NCBI GenBank assembly: GCA_025454635.1
Contig: JALOOB010000045.1
Location: 1 to 33,768 of the forward strand
Direction: 5' to 3'
Source: Anaerolineae bacterium
Lineage (GTDB): Bacteria; Chloroflexota; Anaerolineae; CG2-30-64-16
DNA length: 33,768 nt
The stretch's first letter is position 1; the number at the start of each line of letters is the position of its first letter. Positions 1 to 7,363 of this stretch are shown here, piece after piece. Below the pieces are notes generated by a model. The model was given only the letters and a program-made list of their open reading frames with translations. It searched no databases and was not told the DNA's origin. Made by a program: the position numbers and the translations under genes.

Positions 1-1
1 C

Positions 2-412
2 GGCAAGGCGATCCCCAAGAAGGCGCCCGACTTCTACATCGGCGCGGTCGAAAACCCGTTCGCGCCGCCGTATGATTTCCGACCCTACCGCCTCGCGAAG
101 AAGATCGTGGCGGGCGCGCAGTTCATCCAGACGCAGCTCATCTTCAACGTGCCGCGCTTCCGCGAGTTCATGGCGAAGGTCGTCGACCTCGGCCTGGCTG
201 AGCAGTGCGCCATTTTTGCCGGCGTGGGTCCCACAAAGTCGCAGAAGGTGGCCGAGTACATGAAGAACGAGGTCGCCGGAATGGACGTGCCGGAGTGGGT
301 GCTCAAGCGGATGGAGGGGTTGTCGAAGGAAGACCAGCAGAAGGCGGGCCTGGATATCTGCATGGAGATCGCCCGTGAGGTCATGGAGATTGGCCGGCCG
401 CGGTCCCCATGA
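2..412 (+). CDS. MetF-like methylenetetrahydrofolate reductase, 3' part, frameshifted C-terminus
   Basis: The reading frame is open from the window edge, so the 5' part is missing. The visible protein has PDFYIGAVENPFAPP, AGAQFIQTQLIFN and an IFAGVGP segment. These resemble the last third of MetF-family proteins, flavoenzymes that interconvert methylene- and methyl-tetrahydrofolate in one-carbon metabolism. The frame stops at 410-412 after EVMEIGRPRSP. A different frame (391-492) continues with WPAAVPMIVQ and then GLGLYPRPVI, ending at TAG 490-492. From memory of the family, the end should read roughly EI..GVAGVHIMAI..W..AVP.IV..AGLLPRP. The second frame therefore looks like the displaced true C-terminus, and a segment of about 12 residues plus the frame has been lost at 389-391. 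This could be a real lesion or an assembly error. The family call is fairly sure; the exact substrate is not. Confidence 0.75.
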   Translation, partial: GKAIPKKAPDFYIGAVENPFAPPYDFRPYRLAKKIVAGAQFIQTQLIFNVPRFREFMAKVVDLGLAEQCAIFAGVGPTKSQKVAEYMKNEVAGMDVPEWVLKRMEGLSKEDQQKAGLDICMEIAREVMEIGRPRSP

Positions 413-506
413 TCGTGCAGGGCTTGGGGTTATATCCCCGCCCGGTGATTGAGAGCGCCGTGGAGGCCAAGCCTGTGGCGGCGCCCGCGTAGGCGATTCG
501 GTTAGC

Positions 507-562
507 CCGCCACGAACGACACTAATTCGCGCAGTTCGGCGAATTCGTGTCATTCGTGGCGG
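507..562. repeat. Intergenic hairpin 1 (CACGAATGACACGAATT type)
   Basis: The left arm (507-529) and right arm (540-562) are complementary over 23 positions with two mismatches, around a 10-nt loop. The arms contain the short unit CACGAAYGACACKAATTCG. A run of six T follows (563-568), so this copy could act as an intrinsic terminator for the MetF-like gene. It starts 14 nt after the displaced stop at 490-492. It is one of eleven related spacer hairpins in the window. Confidence 0.85.
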
Positions 563-680
563 TTTTTTATTTCCCCTTGGGCGGGCTCGGGCGATACCTG
601 CGCCATATCATACCCCGGCAACCGAACTTGCGCGATCATTCCCAAAGACCAACCATACTAACCGCACGAAAGGAGTCACC

Positions 681-1412
681 GTGACTGAACCTAAAGAGTC
701 GTGCGTCAAACCGGCGAAGGGCGTGGTCGATCCCGAAATCACCGCCCCGCCCATCCTCGCCACACCACCCCAACAGGAGGCTCGCAAGATGCTCGCGCGC
801 GTGGGCAAACCCGCCCCTGATTTCGAGGCCACCGCCTACCTGAACGGCGGCTTCGCCAACGTCAAGCTCTCCGATTACAAGGGTCAGTGGGTCGTCCTCT
901 GCTTCTACCCCGGCGACTTCACCTTCGTCTGACCGACCGAGCTGTCGGCAGTTGCCGTCAAGCACGAAGAACTCAAGGCCCTCGGCGTGCAGATCCTTGC
1001 CATGAGCACGGACTCGCGCTTCGTCCACAAGATTTGGCAGGAAGAAGAACTGAGCAAGATGGTCCCCGGCGGGGTGCCGTTCCCCATGCTCTCGGATGGC
1101 GGCGGCAAGATCGGGGAGGCGTACGGGGTGTATGACGAAGAATCCGGCGTCGACATCCGCGGCCGCTTCATTATCGATCCTGATGGCGTGATCCAGGCGA
1201 TGGAAGTGCTGACCCCGCCTGTCGGCCGCAACGTTGCCGAGTTGATCCGTCAGGTGCAGGCGTTCCAGCACGTGCGCGCCACTGGCGAAGCGACCCCCTC
1301 CGGCTGGCAGCCGGGCAAGGTCACGCTGCAACCCGGCCCCGCGCTCGTGGGCAAGGTGTGGCAGGTGTGGAAGCCGGAAATGGCATTTGACGGGGAGAAA
1401 GTCCTCGCGTAA
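681..1412 (+). CDS. Peroxiredoxin, probable selenoprotein (Sec84 encoded by TGA 930-932)
   Basis: This is an AhpC/Prx-type thiol peroxidase of 243 residues if the TGA at 930-932 is read through. The frame upstream ends [10 protein letters not shown] and resumes [14 protein letters not shown], so TGA replaces the peroxidatic cysteine of the family motif FVCPTE. The C-terminal half ([47 protein letters not shown]) is intact and ends at TAA 1410-1412. The only cysteines are C8 and C74. No resolving cysteine follows position 84, so it would act as a 1-Cys type enzyme or use a partner thiol. The GTG start at 681 has AAAGGAG at 669-675. An alternative ATG at 789 has AGGAGG at 775-780 and gives a more typical Prx N-terminus. 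A small hairpin with a GU-containing loop (946-957) lies 13 nt after the TGA and is a candidate bacterial SECIS. A terminator follows the gene. Confidence 0.9.
946..957 (+). promoter_or_regulatory. Candidate SECIS hairpin of the first peroxiredoxin
   Basis: Directly after the in-frame TGA (930-932) the sequence can form CGGC-AGTT-GCCG at 946-957. The loop begins 18 nt after the TGA and carries GU, similar in distance to known bacterial SECIS loops. An alternative hairpin, CCGAC-CGAGCT-GTCGG, lies at 933-948 and excludes the first. The assignment rests on position and is not verified by folding. Confidence 0.4.
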
Positions 1413-1428
1413 TCAGCGCCGTTCGAAG

Positions 1429-1458
1429 CCCGGCGGGTCTCTCAGACCCGTCGGGTTT
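1429..1458 (+). terminator. Intrinsic terminator after the first selenoprotein Prx
   Basis: A 12-bp stem (1429-1440 with 1444-1455, one mismatch) closes on a CTC loop and is followed by TTTG. It begins 16 nt after the peroxiredoxin stop. Confidence 0.75.
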
Positions 1459-1459
1459 G

Positions 1460-1468
1460 TGATACAAT
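1460..1468 (+). promoter_or_regulatory. Extended -10 promoter for pgm
   Basis: TGATACAAT (TGn plus the TACAAT hexamer at 1463-1468) directly follows the terminator stem, 53 nt before the pgm start. There is no clear -35 box, and the -35 position falls inside the terminator hairpin. Confidence 0.5.
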
Positions 1469-1521
1469 CCTCCCCACATGCGCCACCATCAAGCGACCGT
1501 ATTGATCCGGGGAGGAAACCC

Positions 1522-3135
1522 ATGACCGCACCGTTCATCGACGTAGACCGCCTGCGCTCCGCCTATTACGACCTGCACCCCGAACCCGATAACCCCGGCC
1601 ACCTCGTCGCGTTCGGCACCTCCGGCCACCGGGGCAGCTCGCTCAACCAGACCTTCAACGACGACCATATCGCGGCCATCTCGCAGGCCATCGCGGAATG
1701 GCGGATGGCGCAGGGCATTGCCGGCCCCCTCTACATCGGCATGGATACCCACGCCCTTTCGGAACAGGCCATGCAGACCGCCATCGAAGTGCTCTGCGCG
1801 AACGAGGTCACGGTGATGGCGCAGGCGGGCGGCGGGTACACGCCCACCCCCGTCATTTCGCACGCGATCCTGACGCGCAACCGGGAGGGCGGGGCGCAGG
1901 CCGACGGCATTGTCATCACCCCATCGCACAATCCGCCCGCGGACGGCGGCTTCAAGTACAACCCACCCTCCGGCGGCCCTGCCGACCCCTCCATCACGAA
2001 GGTCATCCAGGAGCGGGCGAACGCGATCATTGCCGCGGGACCGGCGGCGGTGAAGCGCATGCGTTTCGAGCGCGCGCAGTCCTCCGGCTACCTTCACGGC
2101 CACGACTACGTCCGCCCGTACGTTGACGACCTGCGCAACGTGCTCGACATGGAGGCCATTCAGGGCGGCGGGCTGCGGCTCGGGGCAGACCCGATGGGCG
2201 GGAGCACCGTGGAGTATTGGGCGCCCATTGCGGAAACCTACAACCTCAACATCGAAGTCGTCAACGACGCCGTCAACCCGACCTTTGCGTTCATGCCGCT
2301 CGACCACGACGGCAAAATCCGTATGGACTGCTCCTCGCCCCATGCGATGGCGAATTTGATCGGCCTCAAGGACCGCTTCGACGTGGCTTGGGGCAACGAC
2401 CCGGACGCGGACCGCCACGGCATCGTGACGCGCAGCGCCGGCCTGCTCAACCCCAACCACTATCTCGCGGTCGCGGTGCGCTACCTTTTCACCCACCGGG
2501 CTGCCTGGGGTGATGCGGGCGTGGGCAAGACGCTGGTCTCGTCCTCGATCATCGACCGAGTGGCCGCGTCGCTCGGCCGGCGGCTGGTCGAGGTGCCCGT
2601 CGGGTTCAAGTGGTTCGTGGACGGGCTGCTCACCGGCGAGCTTGGCTTCGGCGGAGAGGAGAGCGCAGGCGCATCCTTCCTGCGCGCGGACGGCGGGCCG
2701 TGGAGCACCGATAAGGACGGCATCATCATGGACCTGCTCGCGGCCGAGATCACCGCCGCGACCGGTCGCGATCCCGGCGAGCATTACGAGCAGATCGCGG
2801 CCCGGTTCGGCAGCCCCAGCTACGCCCGGATTGACGCGCCCGCCAATGGGGCGCAGAAGAAGGCGCTCGCCAACCTCTCGCCCGATCTAATCGCGGCGAC
2901 CGAGCTTGCGGGCGAACCCATCCTCGCCCGGCTGACGAAGGCGCCCGGCAACGGCGCGTCGATTGGCGGCCTGAAAGTGGTCACCGAGAACGGCTGGTTC
3001 GCGGCGCGCCCCTCCGGCACGGAGGACGTGTACAAGATCTACGCCGAAAGCTTCAAGGGCGACGCGCACCTGGGCCAGTTGCAGGACGAAGCGCGGCAGA
3101 TAGTCAGCGCCGCGTTCGCGGCGGCCGGGGTGTAG
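1522..3135 (+). CDS. pgm: Phosphoglucomutase (alpha-D-glucose phosphate-specific)
   Basis: The enzyme interconverts glucose 1-phosphate and glucose 6-phosphate in the cytosol, linking glycolysis to glycogen and nucleotide-sugar synthesis. It has 537 residues, close to the 546 of E. coli Pgm. All catalytic signatures are present: FGTSGHRGS near the N-terminus, the phosphoserine loop TPSHNPP (Ser135), the Mg-binding loop DPDADRHG (293-300), the sugar-binding GEESAG (378-383) and the phosphate-binding RPSGTE (496-501). ATG 1522 was chosen because GGAGG (1511-1515) precedes it and it starts at the conserved N-terminus. The frame is open further upstream to 1387, but that part overlaps the terminator and promoter. 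It appears to be transcribed alone; the next spacer holds the CAGGATT repeat cluster. Confidence 0.95.
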   Translation: MTAPFIDVDRLRSAYYDLHPEPDNPGHLVAFGTSGHRGSSLNQTFNDDHIAAISQAIAEWRMAQGIAGPLYIGMDTHALSEQAMQTAIEVLCANEVTVMAQAGGGYTPTPVISHAILTRNREGGAQADGIVITPSHNPPADGGFKYNPPSGGPADPSITKVIQERANAIIAAGPAAVKRMRFERAQSSGYLHGHDYVRPYVDDLRNVLDMEAIQGGGLRLGADPMGGSTVEYWAPIAETYNLNIEVVNDAVNPTFAFMPLDHDGKIRMDCSSPHAMANLIGLKDRFDVAWGNDPDADRHGIVTRSAGLLNPNHYLAVAVRYLFTHRAAWGDAGVGKTLVSSSIIDRVAASLGRRLVEVPVGFKWFVDGLLTGELGFGGEESAGASFLRADGGPWSTDKDGIIMDLLAAEITAATGRDPGEHYEQIAARFGSPSYARIDAPANGAQKKALANLSPDLIAATELAGEPILARLTKAPGNGASIGGLKVVTENGWFAARPSGTEDVYKIYAESFKGDAHLGQLQDEARQIVSAAFAAAGV

Positions 3136-3146
3136 GGAGGGTTGAA

Positions 3147-3300
3147 CAGGATTCGCAGGATTTTTCAGGATTTACAGGATTTTTCCATTCGTAGGCCCAG
3201 TGTGTAGACAATCCCGTAAATCCTGGGGAGCCCTGTAAATCTTGTTCAGGCGCGAGCATCCGCGCAGTTCTGTAAATCCTGGAGAATCCTGTAAATCCTG
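3147..3300. repeat. Intergenic hairpin 2: CAGGATT repeat cluster
   Basis: Four forward CAGGATT units begin at 3147, 3156, 3166 and 3175, a period of 9-10 nt. Four reverse-complement units begin at 3219, 3275, 3285 and 3294, with one variant at 3238. The forward block (3147-3181) can pair with 3270-3300, or partly with 3219-3249, so alternative folds are possible. The cluster starts 12 nt after the pgm stop and runs to 28 nt before the GNAT start, filling the spacer. Confidence 0.9.
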
Positions 3301-3328
3301 CTAGATCCGCACACCTCTTTGGAGCAGT

Positions 3329-4117
3329 ATGCATCCCGACGAACTACTTTCCCTTTTTGACCGACAGGTGCGGTTCGAGGCCGAAGACCCCCTCTCCGAC
3401 CGCCAGGAGTCGCCGGGCGTCGTTCGCATCGCCCCGCTCGACGAGGGCGCGCGCTGGGGGTGGGTCATCTGGTCCGACCTCACCGAGGCCAACGCAGACG
3501 CGGCCATTCGGGCGCAGGTCGATTACTTTGTCGCGCGCGGGCAGAACTTCGAGTGGAAGCTGTTCGCCCACGACCGACCGGCCGACCTCGGCGCGCGCCT
3601 CCTGCGCCACCGCTTTGTGGAGGGGGAGAGCGAGACGGTCATGGCCCTCGACCTGCGCGATCATGCGGACCTCGGAGGACCCGCGCCGCACGACGTCCGC
3701 AAAGTAACGGACGACGCAGCCCTGCGCGAAGTCGCCCGCCTCGAAACGACGATCTGGGGCAACCCGCACAACTGGATCGTCACCGAGTTGGGCGCGGAAC
3801 TGCTGCTCCCCGGCGAGCCGACCGTCATGTATCTCGCGTACATCGATGGGCAACCGGCGGCCGCGGCGTGGATTCGATTCTACGAAGGGACGCAATTCGC
3901 GGCCCTGTTCGGCGGCTCCACCCTGCCCGAATACCGCGAGCGAGGGCTTTACACCGCGCTCCTTCAGGTCCGCGCGGCCGAGGCGCGCCGCCGCGGCTAC
4001 CGCTTTCTCACAGTCGACGCCGGCGAGATGTCCCGCCCCATCCTGGAAAAACGCGGCTTCATCGCGCTCACCACCGCCACCGAATACAAGTATTACGTCG
4101 GGCAAAAACGGGATTAG
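3329..4117 (+). CDS. GNAT-family N-acetyltransferase
   Basis: The protein has 262 residues. The C-terminal half carries the GNAT fold: an MYLAYIDGQPAAAAWIRF strand pair, the acetyl-CoA loop region YRERGLYTALLQVRAAEARR at about 205-224 (an R/G-rich variant of RxxGxG/A), and the closing VDAGEMSRPILEKRGF. The N-terminal half has a second, weaker GNAT-like region (WKLFAHDRPADLGARLLRHRF), as in two-domain acetyltransferases. It should transfer an acetyl group from acetyl-CoA to an amine, but the substrate cannot be told. ATG 3329 is preceded by GGAG (3318-3321). The stop codon TAG (4115-4117) shares its last base with the next hairpin element. Confidence 0.85.
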   Translation: MHPDELLSLFDRQVRFEAEDPLSDRQESPGVVRIAPLDEGARWGWVIWSDLTEANADAAIRAQVDYFVARGQNFEWKLFAHDRPADLGARLLRHRFVEGESETVMALDLRDHADLGGPAPHDVRKVTDDAALREVARLETTIWGNPHNWIVTELGAELLLPGEPTVMYLAYIDGQPAAAAWIRFYEGTQFAALFGGSTLPEYRERGLYTALLQVRAAEARRRGYRFLTVDAGEMSRPILEKRGFIALTTATEYKYYVGQKRD

Positions 4118-4173
4118 CCACAGAGATCGCAGAGAACTCAGAGGCGCTCTGCGACCTCCGTGTCCTCTGTGGC
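4117..4173. repeat. Intergenic hairpin 3 (CCACAGAG type), overlaps the chrA start
   Basis: The outer stem pairs GCCACAGAG (4117-4125) with CTCTGTGGC (4165-4173). The inner stem pairs GCAGAG (4129-4134) with CTCTGC (4147-4152). The left arm repeats the unit CAGAG three times. The 3' side is followed by A6, not T, so it is not a plus-strand terminator. The first base is the last base of the GNAT stop codon. Confidence 0.8.
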
Positions 4174-5323
4174 AAAAAAGGACGTCGCCATCACACCGCT
4201 ACTCGAAGTCGCCACCCTTTTCCTCCGCCTGGGCTTCACCGCGTTCGGTGGACCGGCCGCGCACATCTCCCTCTTTCACGACGAGATCGTCCGTCGCCGC
4301 GGGTGGCTGACCGAAGAGCAATACCTCGACCTCCTCGGCGCGACCAACCTGATCCCCGGCCCGAACTCAACGGAAATGGCGATCCACCTTGGCAAGCAGC
4401 GCGCGGGGTGGCCCGGCTTCTTCGCCGCGGGCATCGGCTTCATCGCGCCCGCGATGCTGATCGTGATGGCCCTCGCTTGGGCCTACGTCCGCTTCGGCCA
4501 GTTGCCCGTCGCGCAGTCGCTCCTGCTTGCGATCCAGCCCGTCGTTATCGTCATCATCCTGCAAGCCCTGATCCTGCTCGGTAAGAAGGGGATGAAGGAC
4601 AAAGTGACCGGGGTCATTTCGGTGGCCACTTTCAGTCTCGCCCTCCTCGGCGTCAACGAACTGGCGCTGCTTTTCGGCGGTGGAGTGGTCGGCCTGGTCA
4701 TCTACCTCGGCCTCCGACGCCGGCAAGGCGCGCTTCCGGCGCTGCTACCGCTCGGCGCGCTAGGCATCGCACCCCTCCCGGCCCTTGCCACGGTCCCCTT
4801 CTCGATGAGCACGCTCTTTCTGACCTTCCTGAAGATCGGCGCAATCCTCTACGGCTCCGGCTACGTCCTGATCGCCTTCCTGCGCGCGGATTTCGTCGAG
4901 CGGCTCGGCTGGATCACTGAGACACAACTTATCGACGCGGTCGCGGTCGGCCAGATTACCCCCGGCCCGCTCTTCACCACCGCCACCTTCATCGGCTACA
5001 TCCTGGGCGGTCCGGTTGCCGCGGTCGTCGCCACGGTGGGCATCTTCCTTCCCGCGTTCATCTTCGTCGCGATCAGCAGCCCGCTCATCCCCAGGCTGCG
5101 CGCCTCACCGCTCACCGCCGCCTTTTTGGACAGCGTCATTGCCGCGTCGCTCGGCCTCATGGCCGCGGTGACGGTCCAACTCGCGATTGGCAGCTTCCGC
5201 TCCATCCTCGCGGTCGCCATTGGCCTGGTTTCGGCCCTGCTGCTCTTCCGGTTCAAGGTCAGCTCGATGTGGCTTGTCGGCGGCGCGGCCGTCGTGGGGA
5301 TCATTGCCGGACTAATCTCGTAG
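4160..5323 (+). CDS. chrA: Chromate transporter (ChrA, CHR family)
   Basis: An integral membrane protein of 387 residues with both CHR domains, the usual long form. The N-terminal domain shows LGFTAFGGPAAHI and NLIPGPNSTEMAIHLGK. The C-terminal domain shows YGSGYVLIAFL and VGQITPGPLFTTATFIGYILGG. Many hydrophobic segments (AGIGFIAPAMLIVMALAWAYV and others) fit about ten membrane helices. The family exports chromate, with sulfate as analogue. The start is uncertain: GTG 4160 and GTG 4172 are both in frame, both lie inside the right arm of hairpin 3, and there is no clear ribosome binding site. The conserved region begins about 20 codons later, so the start must be close to these. A hairpin element follows the stop by 7 nt. 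Confidence 0.92.
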   Translation: MSSVAKKDVAITPLLEVATLFLRLGFTAFGGPAAHISLFHDEIVRRRGWLTEEQYLDLLGATNLIPGPNSTEMAIHLGKQRAGWPGFFAAGIGFIAPAMLIVMALAWAYVRFGQLPVAQSLLLAIQPVVIVIILQALILLGKKGMKDKVTGVISVATFSLALLGVNELALLFGGGVVGLVIYLGLRRRQGALPALLPLGALGIAPLPALATVPFSMSTLFLTFLKIGAILYGSGYVLIAFLRADFVERLGWITETQLIDAVAVGQITPGPLFTTATFIGYILGGPVAAVVATVGIFLPAFIFVAISSPLIPRLRASPLTAAFLDSVIAASLGLMAAVTVQLAIGSFRSILAVAIGLVSALLLFRFKVSSMWLVGGAAVVGIIAGLIS

Positions 5324-5330
5324 GAGAAGC

Positions 5331-5439
5331 GGAATAGAACGCAGATGACGCAGATGGGGTGGATAGCCATGATTTTTTCAAGATCATTGTTAAAGATCAT
5401 GGTTATCTTTCCCAATCTGCGTAATCTGCGTTCTATTCC
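5331..5439. repeat. Intergenic hairpin 4 (CGCAGATGA type)
   Basis: The left arm (5331-5358) and right arm (5411-5439) match over about 28 positions with one mismatch and one bulge; each holds two CGCAGAT units. The pairing continues inward: GATAGCCATGAT (5362-5373) faces ATCATGGTTATC (5397-5408). The whole 109 nt could form one long hairpin. It begins 7 nt after the chrA stop and has no T-tract after it. Confidence 0.9.
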
Positions 5440-5479
5440 CTCTCCCTGACGCACGTCATTTTCCCCCACCGCCCACACC

Positions 5480-5488
5480 TGCTACAAT
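5480..5488 (+). promoter_or_regulatory. Extended -10 promoter for the CBS protein
   Basis: TGCTACAAT (TGn plus TACAAT at 5483-5488) lies 41 nt before the start at 5529. A weak -35 (TTTCCC, 5460-5465) is spaced by 17 nt. Confidence 0.55.
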
Positions 5489-5528
5489 ACACCCGCCTCA
5501 GTCGTCATCGGGTCAAAGGAGCCTGATC

Positions 5529-5933
5529 ATGCAACCCCACGAAATATACTCGTTGCGCGCGCGCGACGTGATGAACCGCAACTTTGTGCTCGCCTCTCCA
5601 CTCGAGACTGTCAGCGATGCGATCGCGAAGATGGCTGCCTGCGGCGACTGCCAGGTCACCATCGTGGATCGGGCGGACGAAGATGACGCGTATGGCATCG
5701 TGACCTTTCAGGAGATCGTCTACAAGGTCATCGCGAAGTCACTCTCGCCCACCCGCACGCGCGTCGGGGAGATCATGGAGAAGCCGCTCATCGTGGTCAA
5801 CCCCACCCTGCGCCTGCCGTTCGTCGCGCAGCTATTCAGCCGCTTCCACATCCAGAACGCCATCGTGATCGAGGAGCACCGGCTGGTCGGCGTGGTGTCG
5901 AGCCCGGACCTGGTCATGGCTCTGAATAAATAA
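5529..5933 (+). CDS. CBS-domain pair protein
   Basis: This 134-residue protein is made of two CBS modules and nothing else. The first starts at RARDVMNRNFVLASPLETVSDAIAKM and the second at RVGEIMEKPLIVVNPTLRLPF, closing with HRLVGVVSSPDLVMAL. Such pairs bind adenosine nucleotides and act as energy or ligand sensors for partner proteins. The first module has an acidic insertion (RADEDDAYG). ATG 5529 is preceded by AAAGGAG (5516-5522). It has its own promoter and is followed by hairpin 5. No partner can be inferred from the neighbours. Confidence 0.88.
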   Translation: MQPHEIYSLRARDVMNRNFVLASPLETVSDAIAKMAACGDCQVTIVDRADEDDAYGIVTFQEIVYKVIAKSLSPTRTRVGEIMEKPLIVVNPTLRLPFVAQLFSRFHIQNAIVIEEHRLVGVVSSPDLVMALNK

Positions 5934-5940
5934 AACGGTC

Positions 5941-6011
5941 ACCACAAAGAACCAAGGACACAAAGGTTCACGAGTTCTTTGTGAACTTTCGCTTCTTCGC
6001 TTCTTTGTGGT
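5941..6011. repeat. Intergenic hairpin 5 (CACAAAGAA type)
   Basis: The left arm (5941-5971) and right arm (5981-6011) are complementary at about 23 of 31 positions. The outer 11 bp are perfect (ACCACAAAGAA), as are the inner 5 bp (GTTCAC side). It starts 7 nt after the CBS stop and ends 20 nt before the ribosome binding site of the next gene. Confidence 0.88.
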
Positions 6012-6042
6012 AAACGCTCGCTTACACTTCAAGGAGGAAGTA

Positions 6043-7254
6043 ATGGATTTCGGTTGGTCGCAAGAAGAGACCATGTGGCGCAAGGCCGTCCACGACTTTG
6101 CCCAGAAGAAGATCGCGCCGCGTGTGCGCGAGATTGACGAGCAGGGCATCCCCCAGGACATCCTCGACGGCATGACCGAGATGGGGTTGTGGGCGCCCAC
6201 CGTCTCCGAGAAGTACGGCGGGTCCGGCCTGAACGTCACGATGGCGACGATTGCCGCGGAGGAGTTGGGCCGCGCCGACATCAGCCTTGCGCTCCCCGTC
6301 ATGTATCTTGTGCAGGCCAGTTGGGGCCACGTGTTCGAGCGCTACGCCTCCGAGGAACTCAAAGCCGAGATCCTTCCCGCGGTTACGTCTGGCAAGCTAT
6401 TCCTCGGCATCGCCTCGACCGAGCCGGGCGGTGGGTCTGACATCGAAGGCGTCACCCGCTGCGCAGGCGCGAAGCAGCCCGACGGCAGCTGGAAGCTCAA
6501 CGGCGAGAAGCTCTACATCAGCGGCATCAAGGAATCGTTGGTGATGGGCAGCGCGTATATGACCCTCGTCCGCACCGACCCCACTGCGGCCCACCGCGGT
6601 TTCACCTTCTTCTCGGTCGACCTGAAGGACAACCCGAACGTCTCGACCACGCTAATCCACAACTGGGGCCGCACGGGCATCTCGACCGGCGGCTTCACCA
6701 TGGAAGATATGCCCCTGTCCGACCGGTATCGCATCGGTGATGAGGGCAAGGGCTTCTACATGGCGATGGAAGGCTACACGTACGCGCGCGCTCTCATTGG
6801 CGCCACGTGCTGCGGCGCCGCGGAAACCGCGCTGCGCATGGGCGTGGACTACATCAAGCAGCGCAAGTCGTTCGGCAAGCCGCTCGCCGCGTACCAGGGC
6901 ATCAACTTCCCGGCCGCGGAGCGCTACGTCGACATCGAGTCGGCCCGCCTGCTCACCTACAAGGCCGCCTGGCTTGCCGATCAATACTACGGCGGCAAGA
7001 GCAAGCTCAAGCAGAAGGACCTGGCCCTGTGGGGTGCGATGGCCAAGCTGCGCGCGCCGATCATGGCCTTCGACACCTTCAACGAGGTCGCCAACTGGCT
7101 CGGCGCGATGGGCTATTCGAAGGAATACCCCATCGAGATGGGCATCCGCGGCGTGCGCAGCTACTCCATCGGCGCCGAAGGCGGGATGAACATCATGCGC
7201 ATGATCATCGCGCGCGAGCTGATCGGGAACGATTACACGAACCCGAGGAATTAA
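6043..7254 (+). CDS. Acyl-CoA dehydrogenase
   Basis: An FAD-dependent acyl-CoA dehydrogenase of 403 residues, normal for the family. It catalyses the alpha,beta-dehydrogenation of acyl-CoA and passes electrons to electron-transfer flavoprotein. Visible parts are the N-terminal helical domain (LWAPTVSEKYGGSGL), the FAD/substrate segment LGIASTEPGGGSDIEGV, the C-terminal domain GCAAET-like CCGAAETALRMGVDYIKQRKSFG, and IGAEGGMNIMRMIIARELIG, in which Glu379 sits where the catalytic base lies in short- and medium-chain enzymes. ATG 6043 has AAGGAGGA at 6031-6038. The acyl-chain specificity is not evident. It is flanked by hairpins 5 and 6, and no other beta-oxidation gene is nearby. Confidence 0.93.
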   Translation: MDFGWSQEETMWRKAVHDFAQKKIAPRVREIDEQGIPQDILDGMTEMGLWAPTVSEKYGGSGLNVTMATIAAEELGRADISLALPVMYLVQASWGHVFERYASEELKAEILPAVTSGKLFLGIASTEPGGGSDIEGVTRCAGAKQPDGSWKLNGEKLYISGIKESLVMGSAYMTLVRTDPTAAHRGFTFFSVDLKDNPNVSTTLIHNWGRTGISTGGFTMEDMPLSDRYRIGDEGKGFYMAMEGYTYARALIGATCCGAAETALRMGVDYIKQRKSFGKPLAAYQGINFPAAERYVDIESARLLTYKAAWLADQYYGGKSKLKQKDLALWGAMAKLRAPIMAFDTFNEVANWLGAMGYSKEYPIEMGIRGVRSYSIGAEGGMNIMRMIIARELIGNDYTNPRN

Positions 7255-7264
7255 GACGACGCTC

Positions 7265-7346
7265 ACCACGAAGGATCGAAGGAACGAAGGTTCACTAAGG
7301 TTTACTGACTTCTTCGTGTAACTTCGGTTCTTCGATCCTTAGTGGT
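7265..7346. repeat. Intergenic hairpin 6 (CACGAAGGA type)
   Basis: The left arm (7265-7292) and right arm (7320-7346) match with few mismatches and one bulge. The left arm holds three direct units of CGAAGG. The element starts 10 nt after the acyl-CoA dehydrogenase stop and ends 7 nt before the ribosome binding site (AGGAG, 7354-7358) of the next gene. Confidence 0.9.
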
Positions 7347-7363
7347 AAGCCGCAGGAGCCCCT

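Noticed and set aside
636-1331. Minus-strand frame of 231 codons opposite the first peroxiredoxin
   Set aside because: It is the antisense shadow of a clear Prx gene in GC-rich DNA; no ribosome binding site or family similarity.
3147-3300. CRISPR-like array
   Set aside because: Units are 7 nt with 2-3 nt gaps and lie in both orientations; no 25-40 nt repeats or spacers and no cas genes.
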